Positions 43,665 to 54,500 of a stretch of 64,000 nucleotides of DNA are shown here, piece after piece (the first letter of the stretch is position 1; each line of letters starts with the position of its first letter). The stretch spans positions 1-64,000 of the forward strand of contig JAMOQH010000182.1 in the NCBI GenBank assembly GCA_027064085.1, read 5' to 3'. Source of the stretch: a bacterium (GTDB lineage Bacteria; UBP6; JAFGXH01). Both the position numbers and the translations under genes were made by a program. A model generated the notes under the pieces. It searched no databases and had not been told where the DNA came from. It saw only the letters and a program-made list of their open reading frames with translations.

Positions 43665-44356
43665 TATAAAATATTTCCAATATTTAAAATAATAACATAC
43701 AAAACTGCATTACTTATCCCATGGAATAATACAGATGCTAATATGTTATTGGTTTGATTTCTAAGGATTCCAAAAACTATAGATGGCAAAAATGTTAAAG
43801 CTGAAAAAACTGTAAAATATGTTAAAAAATGTCCTAATCCAAATATTAATGACGTTATTATTATCCCTGTATCTAGTTTTATTTTAGGAATAATTTGAAA
43901 ATTAAATCTTTTTTGAATTAAAGGTTGTAAGTATCCTCTATAAAAAAATTCTTCACTAAATCCAACAACAATTATATTGTAAGCTAAATAATATAGTATA
44001 TCTTTAGGGAGTTTTATTGTAAATAAATGTTCTTTGAAATCACTACCAAATTTAAAAACAAAGATTAATATAAAATAAGCAGGAAAAATTGTTATTATCC
44101 AAATTAATAAATAGTAAGAACTCTTTTTTATATCTATATTTAATAAGCCATATTTTAAATAATCAATATGATTAATTTTTGCAGAAAACATTGGTATATA
44201 TACAAGTGTTATAAGTATTATATATGGCCGTATTGTTGGAGTTAGTTTTGCTAATGAAAATATTACTATAGATAAAATATAAGAAAAAAAAGCTTCTTTT
44301 GAGGATAAATCAAAGAATGATATAAATTTGCTTTTAATCATTTGAATATAATGCAT
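43664..44356 (-). CDS. CPBP-family intramembrane metalloprotease
   Basis: A 230-residue, very hydrophobic protein (about six to seven helices). The family motifs are EEFFYRGYLQPL (EExxxR), FGLGHFLTYF and LFHGISNAV. Members cut or modify membrane proteins or prenylated peptides, or serve in bacteriocin immunity. The 5' end overlaps ftsY; either ATG 44356 or ATG 44341 (the latter in an ATGATTAA overlap with the ftsY stop) may be the start. It is co-transcribed with ftsY. Confidence 0.85.
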   Translation of the reverse strand: MHYIQMIKSKFISFFDLSSKEAFFSYILSIVIFSLAKLTPTIRPYIILITLVYIPMFSAKINHIDYLKYGLLNIDIKKSSYYLLIWIITIFPAYFILIFVFKFGSDFKEHLFTIKLPKDILYYLAYNIIVVGFSEEFFYRGYLQPLIQKRFNFQIIPKIKLDTGIIITSLIFGLGHFLTYFTVFSALTFLPSIVFGILRNQTNNILASVLFHGISNAVLYVIILNIGNIL

Positions 44357-45818
44357 CTACAAATTCTTCTACATCCATCTTTTTCAAGTCATTAATGCCT
44401 TCACCAATACCTACATATCTAACAGGGATATTATAAGTATTAGAAATACCAATAATAACACCACCTTTAGCTGTACCATCCATTTTCGTTAAAACGATTC
44501 CTGTTATATCCATTGCTTCATTAAAATATTTAGTTTGATGTATAGCATTTTGTCCATTTGTTGAATCTAAAACTAAAAAAACATCATGAGGTGCATCTTT
44601 ATGTGCTTTTACTGCGGAGCGTTTAATTTTTTTTAGTTCTTCCATTAATTTTTTATCAGTATGTAACCTTCCTGATGTATCACCAATAATAATATCATAA
44701 TTTTCATCTAGGCCTTTTTTAATTCCATCATAGATAACACTAGAAGGATCTTGCTTATCTTTTCCAGAATGGAATCCTGCTCCACTTCTTTTTGCCCAAA
44801 CTTCTAATTGTTCAACAGCTGCAGCTCTAAATGTATCTCCTGCAATAAGTAAAACCTTTTTACCTTCTTTTATATATTGAGAGGCTAATTTTCCTATAGT
44901 TGTAGTTTTTCCACTACCATTAACTCCAATGAATAACATGATATATGGTTTTTTATTGATTTTTTCTTCGAATTTTATATTTAATATGTCAAAAGTTTCT
45001 TGTTTTAAAAAGCTTATTACCGAAGCACTGTCCTTAATAGATTTTTTATCCATTCCTTCTTTAATTTTTTCAAATAATACATCAGCTGTTTTAGGGCCAA
45101 TATCAGAAGTTAGCAATAATTCTTCTAAATCATCAAGAAAATCATCATTTAATTCTTTTACTTCATTAAATAAATTATTTAATTTACCCAGGAATCCGGA
45201 TCTTTTTGTTTTTGCAAGCCCCTCTTTAAATGTTTTACCCTTTTCTTCTATTTTTTTTAATTCTTCTTGTTTTCTCTTTTCGGATGCTTCTTTTTCTTTT
45301 TTTCTTTCTTTAGCAATTCTTTCTTGTTCTAATTCTGCTTTTTTCTTTACTTCTTCTTGTTTTCTTTTTGCTTCTTCTTCTATTTTTTTTTGTTCTAATA
45401 AAGCTTTTTTTTCTACTTCTTTTTTTAGTTTTATTTCTAATTCTTCTCTTTTTTTAATATCTAATTCTTCTTGTTGTAATTTTTCTAATTCCCTTTTCTT
45501 TTCTAGTTCAAGCTTTCTCATTGCTTCTATTTCAGCTTTTTTCTTTTCTCCTTTTATTCTTTTTTCTTCTTTTAATGCTAATCTTCTTGCTTCATCTCTT
45601 GCTTTTCTAGCTTCTTCTTCTATTCTTTTTTGTTCTAATAAGGCTTTTTGCTCTGTAGCTTCTTTCTCTTTTTCTAGTTTTTCCAATTCTAATCTATCAT
45701 TTTTTAATTTATCCTTTTTATTTTTACTTTCTATAATAATTATAAAAAATATAAACAAAACTAAGCCTGCGAGAGAACCTAATATATAGTAATTATTTAT
45801 AATTTCATTAATATTCAT
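44334..45818 (-). CDS. ftsY: Signal recognition particle receptor FtsY
   Basis: A 494-residue protein. An N-terminal membrane helix (LGSLAGLVLFIFFIIII) is followed by a very long, charged coiled-coil linker (about 25-185, Glu/Lys/Arg-rich). The NG domain has GVNGSGKTTTIGKLASQY (G1), DTFRAAAVEQLEVWA, DTSGRLHTDKKLMEEL and TKMDGTAKGG. FtsY docks SRP-ribosome complexes at the membrane. A true transmembrane anchor with so long a coil is unusual; E. coli FtsY binds by amphipathic helices instead. Confidence 0.95.
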   Translation of the reverse strand: MNINEIINNYYILGSLAGLVLFIFFIIIIESKNKKDKLKNDRLELEKLEKEKEATEQKALLEQKRIEEEARKARDEARRLALKEEKRIKGEKKKAEIEAMRKLELEKKRELEKLQQEELDIKKREELEIKLKKEVEKKALLEQKKIEEEAKRKQEEVKKKAELEQERIAKERKKEKEASEKRKQEELKKIEEKGKTFKEGLAKTKRSGFLGKLNNLFNEVKELNDDFLDDLEELLLTSDIGPKTADVLFEKIKEGMDKKSIKDSASVISFLKQETFDILNIKFEEKINKKPYIMLFIGVNGSGKTTTIGKLASQYIKEGKKVLLIAGDTFRAAAVEQLEVWAKRSGAGFHSGKDKQDPSSVIYDGIKKGLDENYDIIIGDTSGRLHTDKKLMEELKKIKRSAVKAHKDAPHDVFLVLDSTNGQNAIHQTKYFNEAMDITGIVLTKMDGTAKGGVIIGISNTYNIPVRYVGIGEGINDLKKMDVEEFVDALYSND

Positions 45819-45854
45819 TGTTACTCCTAAAACTAATCAAAATCAAAACTACTT

Positions 45855-45882
45855 ATTATAATAAAATATTGTTTTATTGCAA
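45855..45882 (-). promoter_or_regulatory. Promoter of ftsY
   Basis: On the minus strand TTGCAA (45882-45877) and TATAAT (45860-45855) are 16 bp apart. GGAG precedes the ATG. The -35 word is the same as for pth and efflux operon 1. Confidence 0.65.
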
Positions 45883-45952
45883 GCAAGATTTATTTTTAAT
45901 AATCAATTAAAAAGTAAAAATTAGAAAAAGGAATTTTTAATATTAAAAATAC

Positions 45953-45980
45953 TTGCAATTCTACTTTTTTTTGTTATAAT
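45953..45980 (+). promoter_or_regulatory. Promoter of pth-hppA
   Basis: TTGCAA (45953-45958) and TATAAT (45975-45980) are 16 bp apart, 41 nt before the pth ATG. Confidence 0.7.
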
Positions 45981-46021
45981 GCATTGCATTATTTTGAATA
46001 GTGATTCTTATTAGGATAGCA

Positions 46022-46585
46022 ATGAAACTAATAGTTGGCTTAGGAAATCCAGGTACTAAATATGAAATGACTAGGCACAACATAGGTTTTTTAATTGTTG
46101 ATAGAGTGGCTCAGAAGCTAAATACTGACATTTGTAAAGAAAAGTTTAAAGGTAAATTTAATAAGAAATCTTACAATGGAGAGGATATTATTTTATTAAA
46201 ACCGATGACTTATATGAATTTAAGTGGAGAATCTGTCTTACCTGCATCAAGATTTTTTAAAATAGAATCAAGGGACGTTTTAGTGATTCATGATGAATTG
46301 GATTTAGCGTTTGGAAAAATAAAGTTTAAAAAAGGTGGTGGATTTGCAGGCCATAATGGATTGAAATCCATAGGGGCAAGTTTATCAAAACAAGAGTTTA
46401 ATAGATTAAGGGTAGGAATAGGAAGGCCAATTGGTAGAATCCCTATTGCTGATTATGTTTTACAGAGGTTTTCATCTGAAGAAGAAGCAGAATTAGATGA
46501 TTTAATTGAGAAATCAGCTGATTCTGTAATTTTTTATTTAGAAAATGATATTTTAGAAACAATGAATCAATTTCATGGAGGGTAA
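46022..46585 (+). CDS. pth: Peptidyl-tRNA hydrolase
   Basis: A 187-residue protein starting at MKLIVGLGNPGTKYEMTRHNIGF (catalytic His in TRHN). LLKPMTYMNLSGESV, VIHDELDLAFGKIKFKKGGGFAGHNGLKSI and RLRVGIGRP are all family blocks. It recycles peptidyl-tRNA released from stalled ribosomes. The ATG at 46022 is preferred to 46001 because the family starts at MKLIVGLGNPG. It is followed at once by hppA, so the two are co-transcribed. Confidence 0.95.
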   Translation: MKLIVGLGNPGTKYEMTRHNIGFLIVDRVAQKLNTDICKEKFKGKFNKKSYNGEDIILLKPMTYMNLSGESVLPASRFFKIESRDVLVIHDELDLAFGKIKFKKGGGFAGHNGLKSIGASLSKQEFNRLRVGIGRPIGRIPIADYVLQRFSSEEEAELDDLIEKSADSVIFYLENDILETMNQFHGG

Positions 46586-48730
46586 ATGAACAAATTGATG
46601 TTTGTAGCACCAATTGCAGGAGCATTAGCTCTAATTTATGCATTTATTAAAGCATCTGCTGTAAGCAAGGCAGAGGTAGGTGATGAGAGAATGGCAACAA
46701 TTGCTAAAAATATTAGCGTTGGAGCTATGGCTTTTTTAAAGAGAGAATATACTGTTTTAGCTGGTTTTGTAGTAGTAGTAGCTATTGCATTAGGTCTTTC
46801 AAATGCAGGAAAAGAAAATAGTAGTTATTTGATAGCTTTGTCTTTTATTGTTGGAGCGGTTGCATCTGCATTAGCTGGTTATCTAGGGATGAAAGTTGCT
46901 ACTAAAGCTAATGTAAGAACAACAAATGCTGCAAGGACAGGGCTTTCTAAAGCTCTTGGCATTGCCTTTGGAGGTGGTGCCGTTATGGGAATGAGCGTTG
47001 TTGGTCTTGCAACTATTGGCTTAGGTGGATTATTTATACTATATTTTAATATATTTGATGGTAATATGCTTAAAATATTAAATGTTTTAACAGGTTTCTC
47101 ATTGGGAGCATCTTCAATTGCTTTATTTGCAAGAGTTGGTGGGGGTATTTATACTAAAGCTGCTGATGTTGGTGCTGACTTAGTTGGTAAAGTGGAAGCA
47201 GGTATTCCTGAGGATCATCCTTTGAATCCTGCAACTATTGCTGATAATGTTGGTGATAATGTTGGTGATGTTGCTGGAATGGGTGCTGATTTATTTGAAT
47301 CTTATGTTGGTTCAATTGTTGGCTCTATGGTTCTTGGAACTGCTTTTATGCATCATATTACTAATGCTGGTGGAAAGGGATTGAATGCTATTTTACTTCC
47401 ATTAGTATTAGCTGGTCTTGGTATTCTTGTTTCTATAATAGGAACATTTTTTGTTAGAACATCAGAAGGAAAAAATCCTCAAACAGCACTTAATTTAGGT
47501 ACATTTGGTGCAGCTGGAATGATGATTGTCGCATCTTACTTTGTAATAGGAATGTTAATACCCTCTGATGTTAAAGCAAGTGTAATGGGAGCAACAATGG
47601 ATGTTTCTGCTCCTTTAGGTATTTTTTTAGCTGTTATTTTTGGCTTGGTTGCGGGTACTTTAATTGGTATTGCAACAGAGTACTATTGTGCGACAGGTAA
47701 AGGTCCTGTTAATGCAATTGCTAAACAATCAGAAACAGGTGCCGCAACAAATATTATTGCGGGTCTTGGGACAGGGATGCAATCAACTGCTCTTCCAATT
47801 CTTTTAATTGCTGCTGCGATTTTAGGCTCTTATGCTTTTGCAGGGCTTTATGGTGTTGCTATTGCTGCGCTTGGAATGCTTTCAACAACAGGTATTCAGT
47901 TGGCAGTTGATGCTTATGGACCAATTGCAGATAATGCAGGTGGTATTGCTGAAATGGCAGGACTTCCTCATGAGGTAAGAGAAAGAACTGATAAACTTGA
48001 TGCCGTTGGTAATACAACAGCAGCTATTGGTAAAGGTTTTGCTATTGGTAGTGCTGCACTTACTGCACTAGCATTATTTTCAGCTTATATGCAACAAACA
48101 GGAGTTAAAACCATTAATCTTGCAGACCCTAAAGTTATGGCAGGTTTGTTTGTTGGTGGAATGATTCCTTTCTTATTTTCCTCAATGGCAATGAATGCTG
48201 TTGGTAGAGCAGCTATGGCAATGATTAGAGAAGTACAAAGACAATTTAAAGATATTCCTGAGTTAAAAGCAGCTCTTGAAGTTATGAAAAGAAATGATAA
48301 CGATGTTGATAAAATGAATGAAGCAGACCTTGCAGTTTTTAATGAAGCTGATGGTAAAGCAGAGTATTCAAAATGTGTTGATATTTCAACTGGTGCAGCA
48401 ATTAAAGAAATGGTTATGCCTGGTTTACTTGCCATAGTTATTCCAGTGTTAGTTGGTTTTTTTGGTGGAAAAGTTATGCTTGGAGGACTTCTTGCAGGGG
48501 TTACTGTAACAGGAGTTTTAATGGCTCTTTTTATGTCAAATGCTGGTGGAGCATGGGATAATGCTAAAAAATCAATTGAAGAAGCTGGTAAAAAAGGAAC
48601 AGAAGCTCATAAAGCATCAGTAGTTGGTGATACTGTTGGTGACCCTTTTAAAGATACAGCTGGTCCTGCACTTAATATCTTAGTTAAGTTAATGAGTGTT
48701 GTTGCTCTTACGATTGCTCCATTATTATAG
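46586..48730 (+). CDS. hppA: Membrane-bound ion-pumping pyrophosphatase (K+-dependent type)
   Basis: A 714-residue protein with about 16 helices. [45 protein letters not shown] is the pyrophosphate-binding site, and [17 protein letters not shown] is the C-terminal one. [10 protein letters not shown] near residues 474-483 has Ala and Gly where K+-independent enzymes have Lys and Thr, so K+-dependence is expected from known subfamily rules. K+-dependent enzymes include both Na+ and H+ pumps; I cannot decide between them. It is coupled to pth (gap of 0). Confidence 0.95.
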   Translation: MNKLMFVAPIAGALALIYAFIKASAVSKAEVGDERMATIAKNISVGAMAFLKREYTVLAGFVVVVAIALGLSNAGKENSSYLIALSFIVGAVASALAGYLGMKVATKANVRTTNAARTGLSKALGIAFGGGAVMGMSVVGLATIGLGGLFILYFNIFDGNMLKILNVLTGFSLGASSIALFARVGGGIYTKAADVGADLVGKVEAGIPEDHPLNPATIADNVGDNVGDVAGMGADLFESYVGSIVGSMVLGTAFMHHITNAGGKGLNAILLPLVLAGLGILVSIIGTFFVRTSEGKNPQTALNLGTFGAAGMMIVASYFVIGMLIPSDVKASVMGATMDVSAPLGIFLAVIFGLVAGTLIGIATEYYCATGKGPVNAIAKQSETGAATNIIAGLGTGMQSTALPILLIAAAILGSYAFAGLYGVAIAALGMLSTTGIQLAVDAYGPIADNAGGIAEMAGLPHEVRERTDKLDAVGNTTAAIGKGFAIGSAALTALALFSAYMQQTGVKTINLADPKVMAGLFVGGMIPFLFSSMAMNAVGRAAMAMIREVQRQFKDIPELKAALEVMKRNDNDVDKMNEADLAVFNEADGKAEYSKCVDISTGAAIKEMVMPGLLAIVIPVLVGFFGGKVMLGGLLAGVTVTGVLMALFMSNAGGAWDNAKKSIEEAGKKGTEAHKASVVGDTVGDPFKDTAGPALNILVKLMSVVALTIAPLL

Positions 48731-48795
48731 CCTTTCATAACCAATTTGGCATGGCCAAAGGGTGAACACAAGATTCGCCCCTACATTGTTTATTA
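48731..48795. repeat. REP-like sequence after hppA
   Basis: It contains CTTTCATAACC, the hairpin TTTGGC-ATG-GCCAAA (48747-48761 region), a GGGTGAACACAAGATTCGCC palindrome-like stretch followed by CCTAC, and TGTTTATTACAGG. The G/C-rich GGGCGAATC...CCTAC style is common for REP elements near RAYT genes. Its ends resemble those after gdhA and near 62320. Confidence 0.5.
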
Positions 48796-48905
48796 CAGGC
48801 AAAATTTCACTAAATTTATAAAAAATTCATTAAAATTTTAGCACTCAACCAATATAAATATTGTTTTCGCTTTGTTGAAAATATAATATTTTCTTGATTT
48901 ACACA

Positions 48906-48928
48906 TAAAGACACAATTTATTTGACAC
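48906..48928. repeat. Second copy of the 23-bp sequence of 248-270
   Basis: It is identical over 23 bp to 248-270. It is followed by short AT-rich DNA with a TATAAT at 49031-49036 that may be the -10 of rlmF. Nothing else is recognised in 48731-49061. Confidence 0.6.
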
Positions 48929-49061
48929 TACCACAAAAATGATGTGTACCCCTAAAAATAGATAGATTTTATTTATCTATATTCTAAGGCGATTTTTATA
49001 ATAATACTTATTTATTTAATATTTATATGATATAATCACTTTTTTAGCTTAAGGAAGCCAA

Positions 49062-50033
49062 ATGATAGAGAAAAAAACAAACTTACATCCAAGAAATAAG
49101 CATAATATGGGATATGACTTTAAAGAACTAATAAAAACAAGTCCAGAATTGTCTCCATTTGTGATTTTAAATAAATATAACAACCAATCTATTGATTTTG
49201 CTAATCCAGAAGCAGTATCAATGTTAAATAAATCATTATTAAAGCATCATTATAAAATTGAGTATTGGAATATACCAAAAGGTTATTTATCTCCTCCTAT
49301 CCCGGGGAGAGCTGATTATATTCATTATTTAGCTGATTTATTGGCAAGTAGTAATAATGATAAAATCCCAAAAGGAAAAAAAATAAAATGCCTTGATATA
49401 GGTGTTGGGGCAAATTGTATTTATCCCATTATTGGAAATAAAGAATATAATTGGTCATTTATTGGTTCAGATATAGAACCAATTGCAATCAAATCTGCAA
49501 AAAATATTATTGAAAACAATAAGTTAGAAAGAAATATAAAAATAAAATTACAAAAAAGCTCAAAGAATATATTTAAAGGAATAATTAATGATAATAAATT
49601 TGATTTAACTATTTGCAACCCTCCATTTCATACTTCTCTTAGAGAGGCAAACGCTGGAACTATTCGTAAATTAAATAATTTGAAAAATTTAAAGAAAAAA
49701 CAAAATAATAAAGTAATATCTAAACGTAACAACGCACCCATTTTAAACTTTGGTGGTAAAAGTAATGAATTATGGTGTGAAGGCGGAGAAAAAAAATTCA
49801 TAGAAAAGATGATAATACAAAGTAAAGAATTCTCTTTATCGTGTTTTTGGTTTACAACATTAGTTGCTAAAAAAACACATCTAAAACATATATATTATAC
49901 CTTAGATAAAGTAAAAGCTACAGAAGTAAAAATTATAGAAATGTCACAAGGTAACAAGATAAGTCGTGTTATTGCATGGACTTTTTTAACTAAAGAGCAA
50001 CAGGATAAATGGATAAATAAAAGGTGGAAGTAG
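49062..50033 (+). CDS. rlmF: 23S rRNA (adenine-1618-N6)-methyltransferase
   Basis: A 323-residue protein. The opening NLHPRNKHNMGYDFKELI and PGRADYIHYLADLL are specific for RlmF (YbiN). The SAM site is KCLDIGVGANCIYPIIG, and the catalytic N6-adenine motif is NPPFH. ELWCEGGEKKFIEKMI is another family block. An AAGGA site precedes the ATG. It is monocistronic. Confidence 0.93.
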   Translation: MIEKKTNLHPRNKHNMGYDFKELIKTSPELSPFVILNKYNNQSIDFANPEAVSMLNKSLLKHHYKIEYWNIPKGYLSPPIPGRADYIHYLADLLASSNNDKIPKGKKIKCLDIGVGANCIYPIIGNKEYNWSFIGSDIEPIAIKSAKNIIENNKLERNIKIKLQKSSKNIFKGIINDNKFDLTICNPPFHTSLREANAGTIRKLNNLKNLKKKQNNKVISKRNNAPILNFGGKSNELWCEGGEKKFIEKMIIQSKEFSLSCFWFTTLVAKKTHLKHIYYTLDKVKATEVKIIEMSQGNKISRVIAWTFLTKEQQDKWINKRWK

Positions 50034-50052
50034 TTTATTTAATATATTAATA

Positions 50053-50445
50053 TCATGCAGTTTTAGCACTTAAATATTCAGAAATAGCCACCCAACCACC
50101 TTTTAATGCTACAGCTTTAAATCCTAAGAGTCCTAAAAGTGTTGTAATTGCAATAGCTCTTGCTCCAGTATGACATAAAACAATGATTTCTTTATTTTTA
50201 TCTAATTTAGCAATATTTTCTTCTGTAAAAAGAGTATTCATGCTTATATTTAAAACATCTCCATAAGTAAATTTTGTAAAGTCTAGCTCTTCTTCTGTTC
50301 TAATATCTAATGTTAAAATGTTCTCTTTTCTTTTTAATCTTGCAATGAAATCACTTACTTCTATTCTGCAAGGTGCTACTTCTAAAACATCTTTAGTCAT
50401 TGGTGAAAACATTTGGTTAAAAATATTAATTAATTCTGTATTCAT
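50053..50445 (-). CDS. Single-domain rhodanese
   Basis: A 130-residue protein. Residues about 30-125 form a rhodanese fold with LTLDIRTEEEL, and the active-site loop is VLCHTGARA (Cys near 92). A short N-terminal helical extension (ELINIFNQMFSPMTKDVLE) is unusual. GGAGG precedes the ATG at 50445. Sulfur-transfer roles are typical; no sulfur genes are adjacent. Confidence 0.88.
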   Translation of the reverse strand: MNTELINIFNQMFSPMTKDVLEVAPCRIEVSDFIARLKRKENILTLDIRTEEELDFTKFTYGDVLNISMNTLFTEENIAKLDKNKEIIVLCHTGARAIAITTLLGLLGFKAVALKGGWVAISEYLSAKTA

Positions 50446-50503
50446 CTTTTCCTCCAAAATAATAGGTGATAGTACATCATAGAAAACATTATGTCAAAAT
50501 AGA

Positions 50504-50531
50504 TTGTAATATAGAAAAAATAATCTATAAT
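50504..50531 (+). promoter_or_regulatory. Promoter of apbE
   Basis: TTGTAA (50504-50509) and TATAAT (50526-50531) are 16 bp apart, ahead of AGGA and the ATG at 50554. Confidence 0.6.
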
Positions 50532-50553
50532 TATATTTTATGAATAGGACACC

Positions 50554-51471
50554 ATGAAACTCTGTATAACCTTTTTAATAATAATAATTTCTATTTCATG
50601 TAATAAGCAAGGCAAATTTGAAAAGTTTGATATTTTCAAATTAGAGTTTTTTAAAATGGGTACAGATTTATCTGTAAAATATGTAGCTAAAAAAAGAAAT
50701 ATAAAACTTGAAAAAGAAATAAAAGAATATATTGATCAATTTGATAAAGAAAATAGTTTTTATAAAAAAGAAAGTTATTTATCTAAACTTAATAATTTAA
50801 ATGATAATCAAAGTTTAAAAGTAGTTCATTCTTTTTGTAAATTGTTAGAAATATCTGTAAATTACCAAAAAAGTACTGAAAATAGGTTTAATATTGCTTA
50901 TAAATCACCTAAAAAGTTTAGAAATTTAGACAATTTACAAATTAATTGTAAAAAGGATATAATAAAAGTAATAAAAAAAGGGACAATTTTAGATACAGGA
51001 GGTATAGCTAAAGGGTATTCTATAGATAAAACAGCCTATATCTTGAAAAAATATAATTATAAAAATTTTATTATAAATTATGGTGGAGATATGCTTATTT
51101 GTGGTAAAAAACCAAATAATAAAAATTGGACTATAGGTATAAAAGATCCATTTAATACATCAAAATTATTAAAAATAATAAGTAAAAATACTAAAAGTTG
51201 CTATTCTGTTGCAACTTCAGGAGATTATAAAAGATATATAGTTAAAAATGGTAAAAAATATTCTCATATAATAAATCCTAAAACAGGTTTATCAGTAGAA
51301 GATGCACATTCCGTTACAGTTATTTCTGATAATGCGATAAAATCAGATGTTTTAGCAACAGCAATATCTGTAGGAAATAAAGATATAGCTTATATTAAAA
51401 GAATGAAAAGGAAGTTTAATATTAAAATATATATACTTATAGGCAACAATAGAAAATTGTTAGAGTATTGA
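50554..51471 (+). CDS. apbE: ApbE-family FAD:protein FMN transferase (lipoprotein)
   Basis: A 305-residue protein with lipobox ISISC. The family blocks are ILDTGGIAKGYSIDKTA, INYGGDMLICG, VATSGDYKRY, SHIINPKTG and SDVLATAIS. ApbE attaches FMN to Thr residues of membrane redox proteins such as NqrC or RnfG. No Rnf or Nqr genes are in the window, so the target lies elsewhere. The gene is unlinked to its neighbours and convergent with efflux operon 2. Confidence 0.92.
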   Translation: MKLCITFLIIIISISCNKQGKFEKFDIFKLEFFKMGTDLSVKYVAKKRNIKLEKEIKEYIDQFDKENSFYKKESYLSKLNNLNDNQSLKVVHSFCKLLEISVNYQKSTENRFNIAYKSPKKFRNLDNLQINCKKDIIKVIKKGTILDTGGIAKGYSIDKTAYILKKYNYKNFIINYGGDMLICGKKPNNKNWTIGIKDPFNTSKLLKIISKNTKSCYSVATSGDYKRYIVKNGKKYSHIINPKTGLSVEDAHSVTVISDNAIKSDVLATAISVGNKDIAYIKRMKRKFNIKIYILIGNNRKLLEY

Positions 51472-51543
51472 TTAATACATCAGTAAATTTAAAAATAAGA
51501 TATACTTTTATTTGTAAAAGTTAGCTTATTTTTGTGAAGAAAA

Positions 51544-51557
51544 CACTGCTGACAGTG
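51544..51557 (-). terminator. Hairpin at the end of efflux operon 2
   Basis: CACTG-CTGA-CAGTG forms a 5-bp stem. On the minus strand it is followed by TTTTCTT. It lies 23 nt past the RND stop and is modest in strength. Confidence 0.4.
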
Positions 51558-51579
51558 GTTGATGAACCTCTGTACCTGA

Positions 51580-54500
51580 TTAATTAAATTTAATTCTATA
51601 AAGTATTGAATACATCAAAGGAACAACAATTAAAGTTATTAATGTTGCAAATGAAAGTCCAAAAATTAATGAAACGGACATAGATTCCCATAAAGGACCT
51701 CCTCCTAACCATAATGGAATTAAACCTCCAACCGTTGTTAAAGTTGTTAAAAATATAGGTCTTAGTCTTGTTTGAGATGCCGAAATAATAGCTTTTTGAG
51801 GTTCTGACTTTAATTCCTCTATCTCTAGTCTTATTTTATCCATTAAAACATTAGCATTATTAATTACTATCCCAGAAAGTGATATTACCCCTAAAAGAGT
51901 CATAAATCCAAAAGATGCTCCTGTTAATCTTAAACCTAAAACTACCCCTATTATTGTAAGTGGCACTATCGTAAACAAGATTAACGGTTTTCTAAAAGAA
52001 TTAAACTGCAATACAAGTAACAGAATAATAATTAAACCTGCTATAGGCAATTTTTCCGAAATTGATTTATTTGCTATATCTGATTCGGCTGCTTCTCCTG
52101 CTAAACTTGCACTATACCCATATTCAAGCTTTGAATTTAATTTATTAAGGTATTTTCTTAATTTTTGATTAACAACACTAGCAACAACTCCATCTTTTAA
52201 ATCAGCTTGTACCGTAATAGTTCTATATCTGTTTCTACGAATAATCTTTGAATATCCATAATAAGGTTTTATATTTGCAATTTGATTTAATGGGATTGAT
52301 TTACCCCCTGATGTAGAAAATACATTAATTGTTCTAAGCTCATTAATATTAAGTTTTTTACCATTAATAGACTTTAAATCTATAGTTATAATATTTGATC
52401 CTTCTCTATATTCATCAATTTTTAATCCACTTAAGGCAGTTTGGAGTGAAATTGCTATATCAAAATTAGATATATTTGCATGATAAGCTTTTACTGGATT
52501 TATCTCTATTTTAAATCTAAGAGTTTTTTCTCCCCAATTATCTGTAATCATACTTATTTCATTCATTTTACTAAGTTTATTTTTAATCTTTTTAACAATT
52601 TTTTGTACTTCTTTTTCATTTTCTCCTGAAACTCTAATTTCGACAGGATAATTTACAGGAACACCAAGAGGAGTAGCTGCAACTCTAATATTTGCATCAG
52701 GATAAGTTTTTAAAGAATAATTATTTATGACTTTTTTAATATGTTTAAACTCTTTAATATCTGTTATATTTAAAAGCATAAAAGCAAAATCTGTAGATGG
52801 TGCTTTTGGGTTATGTGATAATATATATCTTGGACCACTTTCTCCAATATATGAAATCCAAGATACCACTCCATTTTTACGATTTTTATTAACTTTCAAT
52901 TCTTTTTTTATTAAACTTTCTATACCGCTAACAACTTTTTCTGTTTCATTTAATGAAGTTAATGCAGGCATATTTATTTTAACTGTTAGATTTTTTGCAT
53001 CAGAACTTGGAAAGAACTGTTTTTTTATAAATGTAGCATTGTATATTGCAACACCCATAAGTGAAAAAATTATTAATAGCGAAATTAATTTGTTTCTTAA
53101 TACCCATATTAATGTTTTTTTATAAGTTTTGTAAATAATATTATTATAATTTTCTTTATTTTCTTTATTTTTTTTGGGGTTAATTAATTTTATTGCTAAT
53201 AAAGGTATGATAGTTATAGATAATAACCAAGAACTTAAAAGTGTAATAGTTACAACTTTAAAAATAGCAGAAGTGTACTCTCCAACTTTAGAATCAGCTA
53301 AAAATATAGGTAAAAATGCAGAAGAAGTTATTAAAGATGATATTAAAAGAGGTTTATATAATTCTTTCGTTGAAGAAACTGCAGCTTTATAAGGGGACAT
53401 ACCATTTTTTATTTGTACCAAAATTGATTCTGATACCACAATTGAATTATCAACAAGCATTCCTAAAGCAATTAATAATGCGGCTAGTGATACTTGATTG
53501 ATTCCTAATTTAAAAAAATACATAGCCAAAAATGTCATTATTATAGTAATAGGTATCATACTTGCAACTAGTATTCCTGTTTTAATTCCTAATAAAATGA
53601 GTAATATTAATATAACAATTACTATACTCTGAATTAAATTAATTAAAAAATTATTAACAGAGTTACTTACTATATCTGGTTGAAAATACATTATATCCAT
53701 ATCCATTCCATAAGGAATATCTTTTTTTAATATTTTAAGAGTTTTTTTCACATCCTTACCAAGATTTATAATATTTCCACCCTTTCTCATAGAAATAGCA
53801 AGAATTAAAGAATCTTCTCCTGATGAATGAACTTTTTCTTTAGCTGGATTTACATATCCTCTTTTTATATCAACTAAGTCTTTTAAAAAGAATACATCTT
53901 TCTGATTAGGCAATCTAACTATAGTATTTTTTAATTCTTCTATATTTTTAAAATTACCTGATGGTTCAAGATAGATAATTTTTTTGTTATCTAGCTCTAT
54001 GCTTCCACCAGGAGTGATAATGTTTTGTTGATTGAGTAATTTTTTAATATATAAAGGTGGAATATTAAACTTAGCTAATTTTTCATTATTATATTCTATA
54101 AATATTTTTTCTTTTTGTTCTCCTATAATTTTTACTTTTGCAACATCTTTTATATTTAATAAATTATTTCTAACTTTATCTGAAATATCTTTTAATTCTT
54201 TATAACTAAAATCCTTTCCTTTGATAGAGATTAGTGTTCCAAAGACTTCACCAAATTCATCATTTATAAAAGGACCATAAATTCCTTTAGGTAAACTTGT
54301 TTTAACTGTGTTGACTTTTCTTCTTAAAGTATCCCATATTGGCCTCATGTTTTTATAATCTTCTTTAATATTAACATAAATAATTGATACCCCCGCCTTG
54401 GATTCACTTTTAATAAAATCTATTTCAGGCATTTCTTGTATTTTTTTTTCTAATTTATCTGTAACTAATTTTTCAATTTTTTCAGGTGTTGCACCTGGAA

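Noticed and set aside
44929-45789. 286-residue Ser/Phe-rich plus-strand frame
   Set aside because: It is the mirror of the charged coiled-coil of ftsY; Glu/Lys-rich coding gives Ser/Phe on the other strand.
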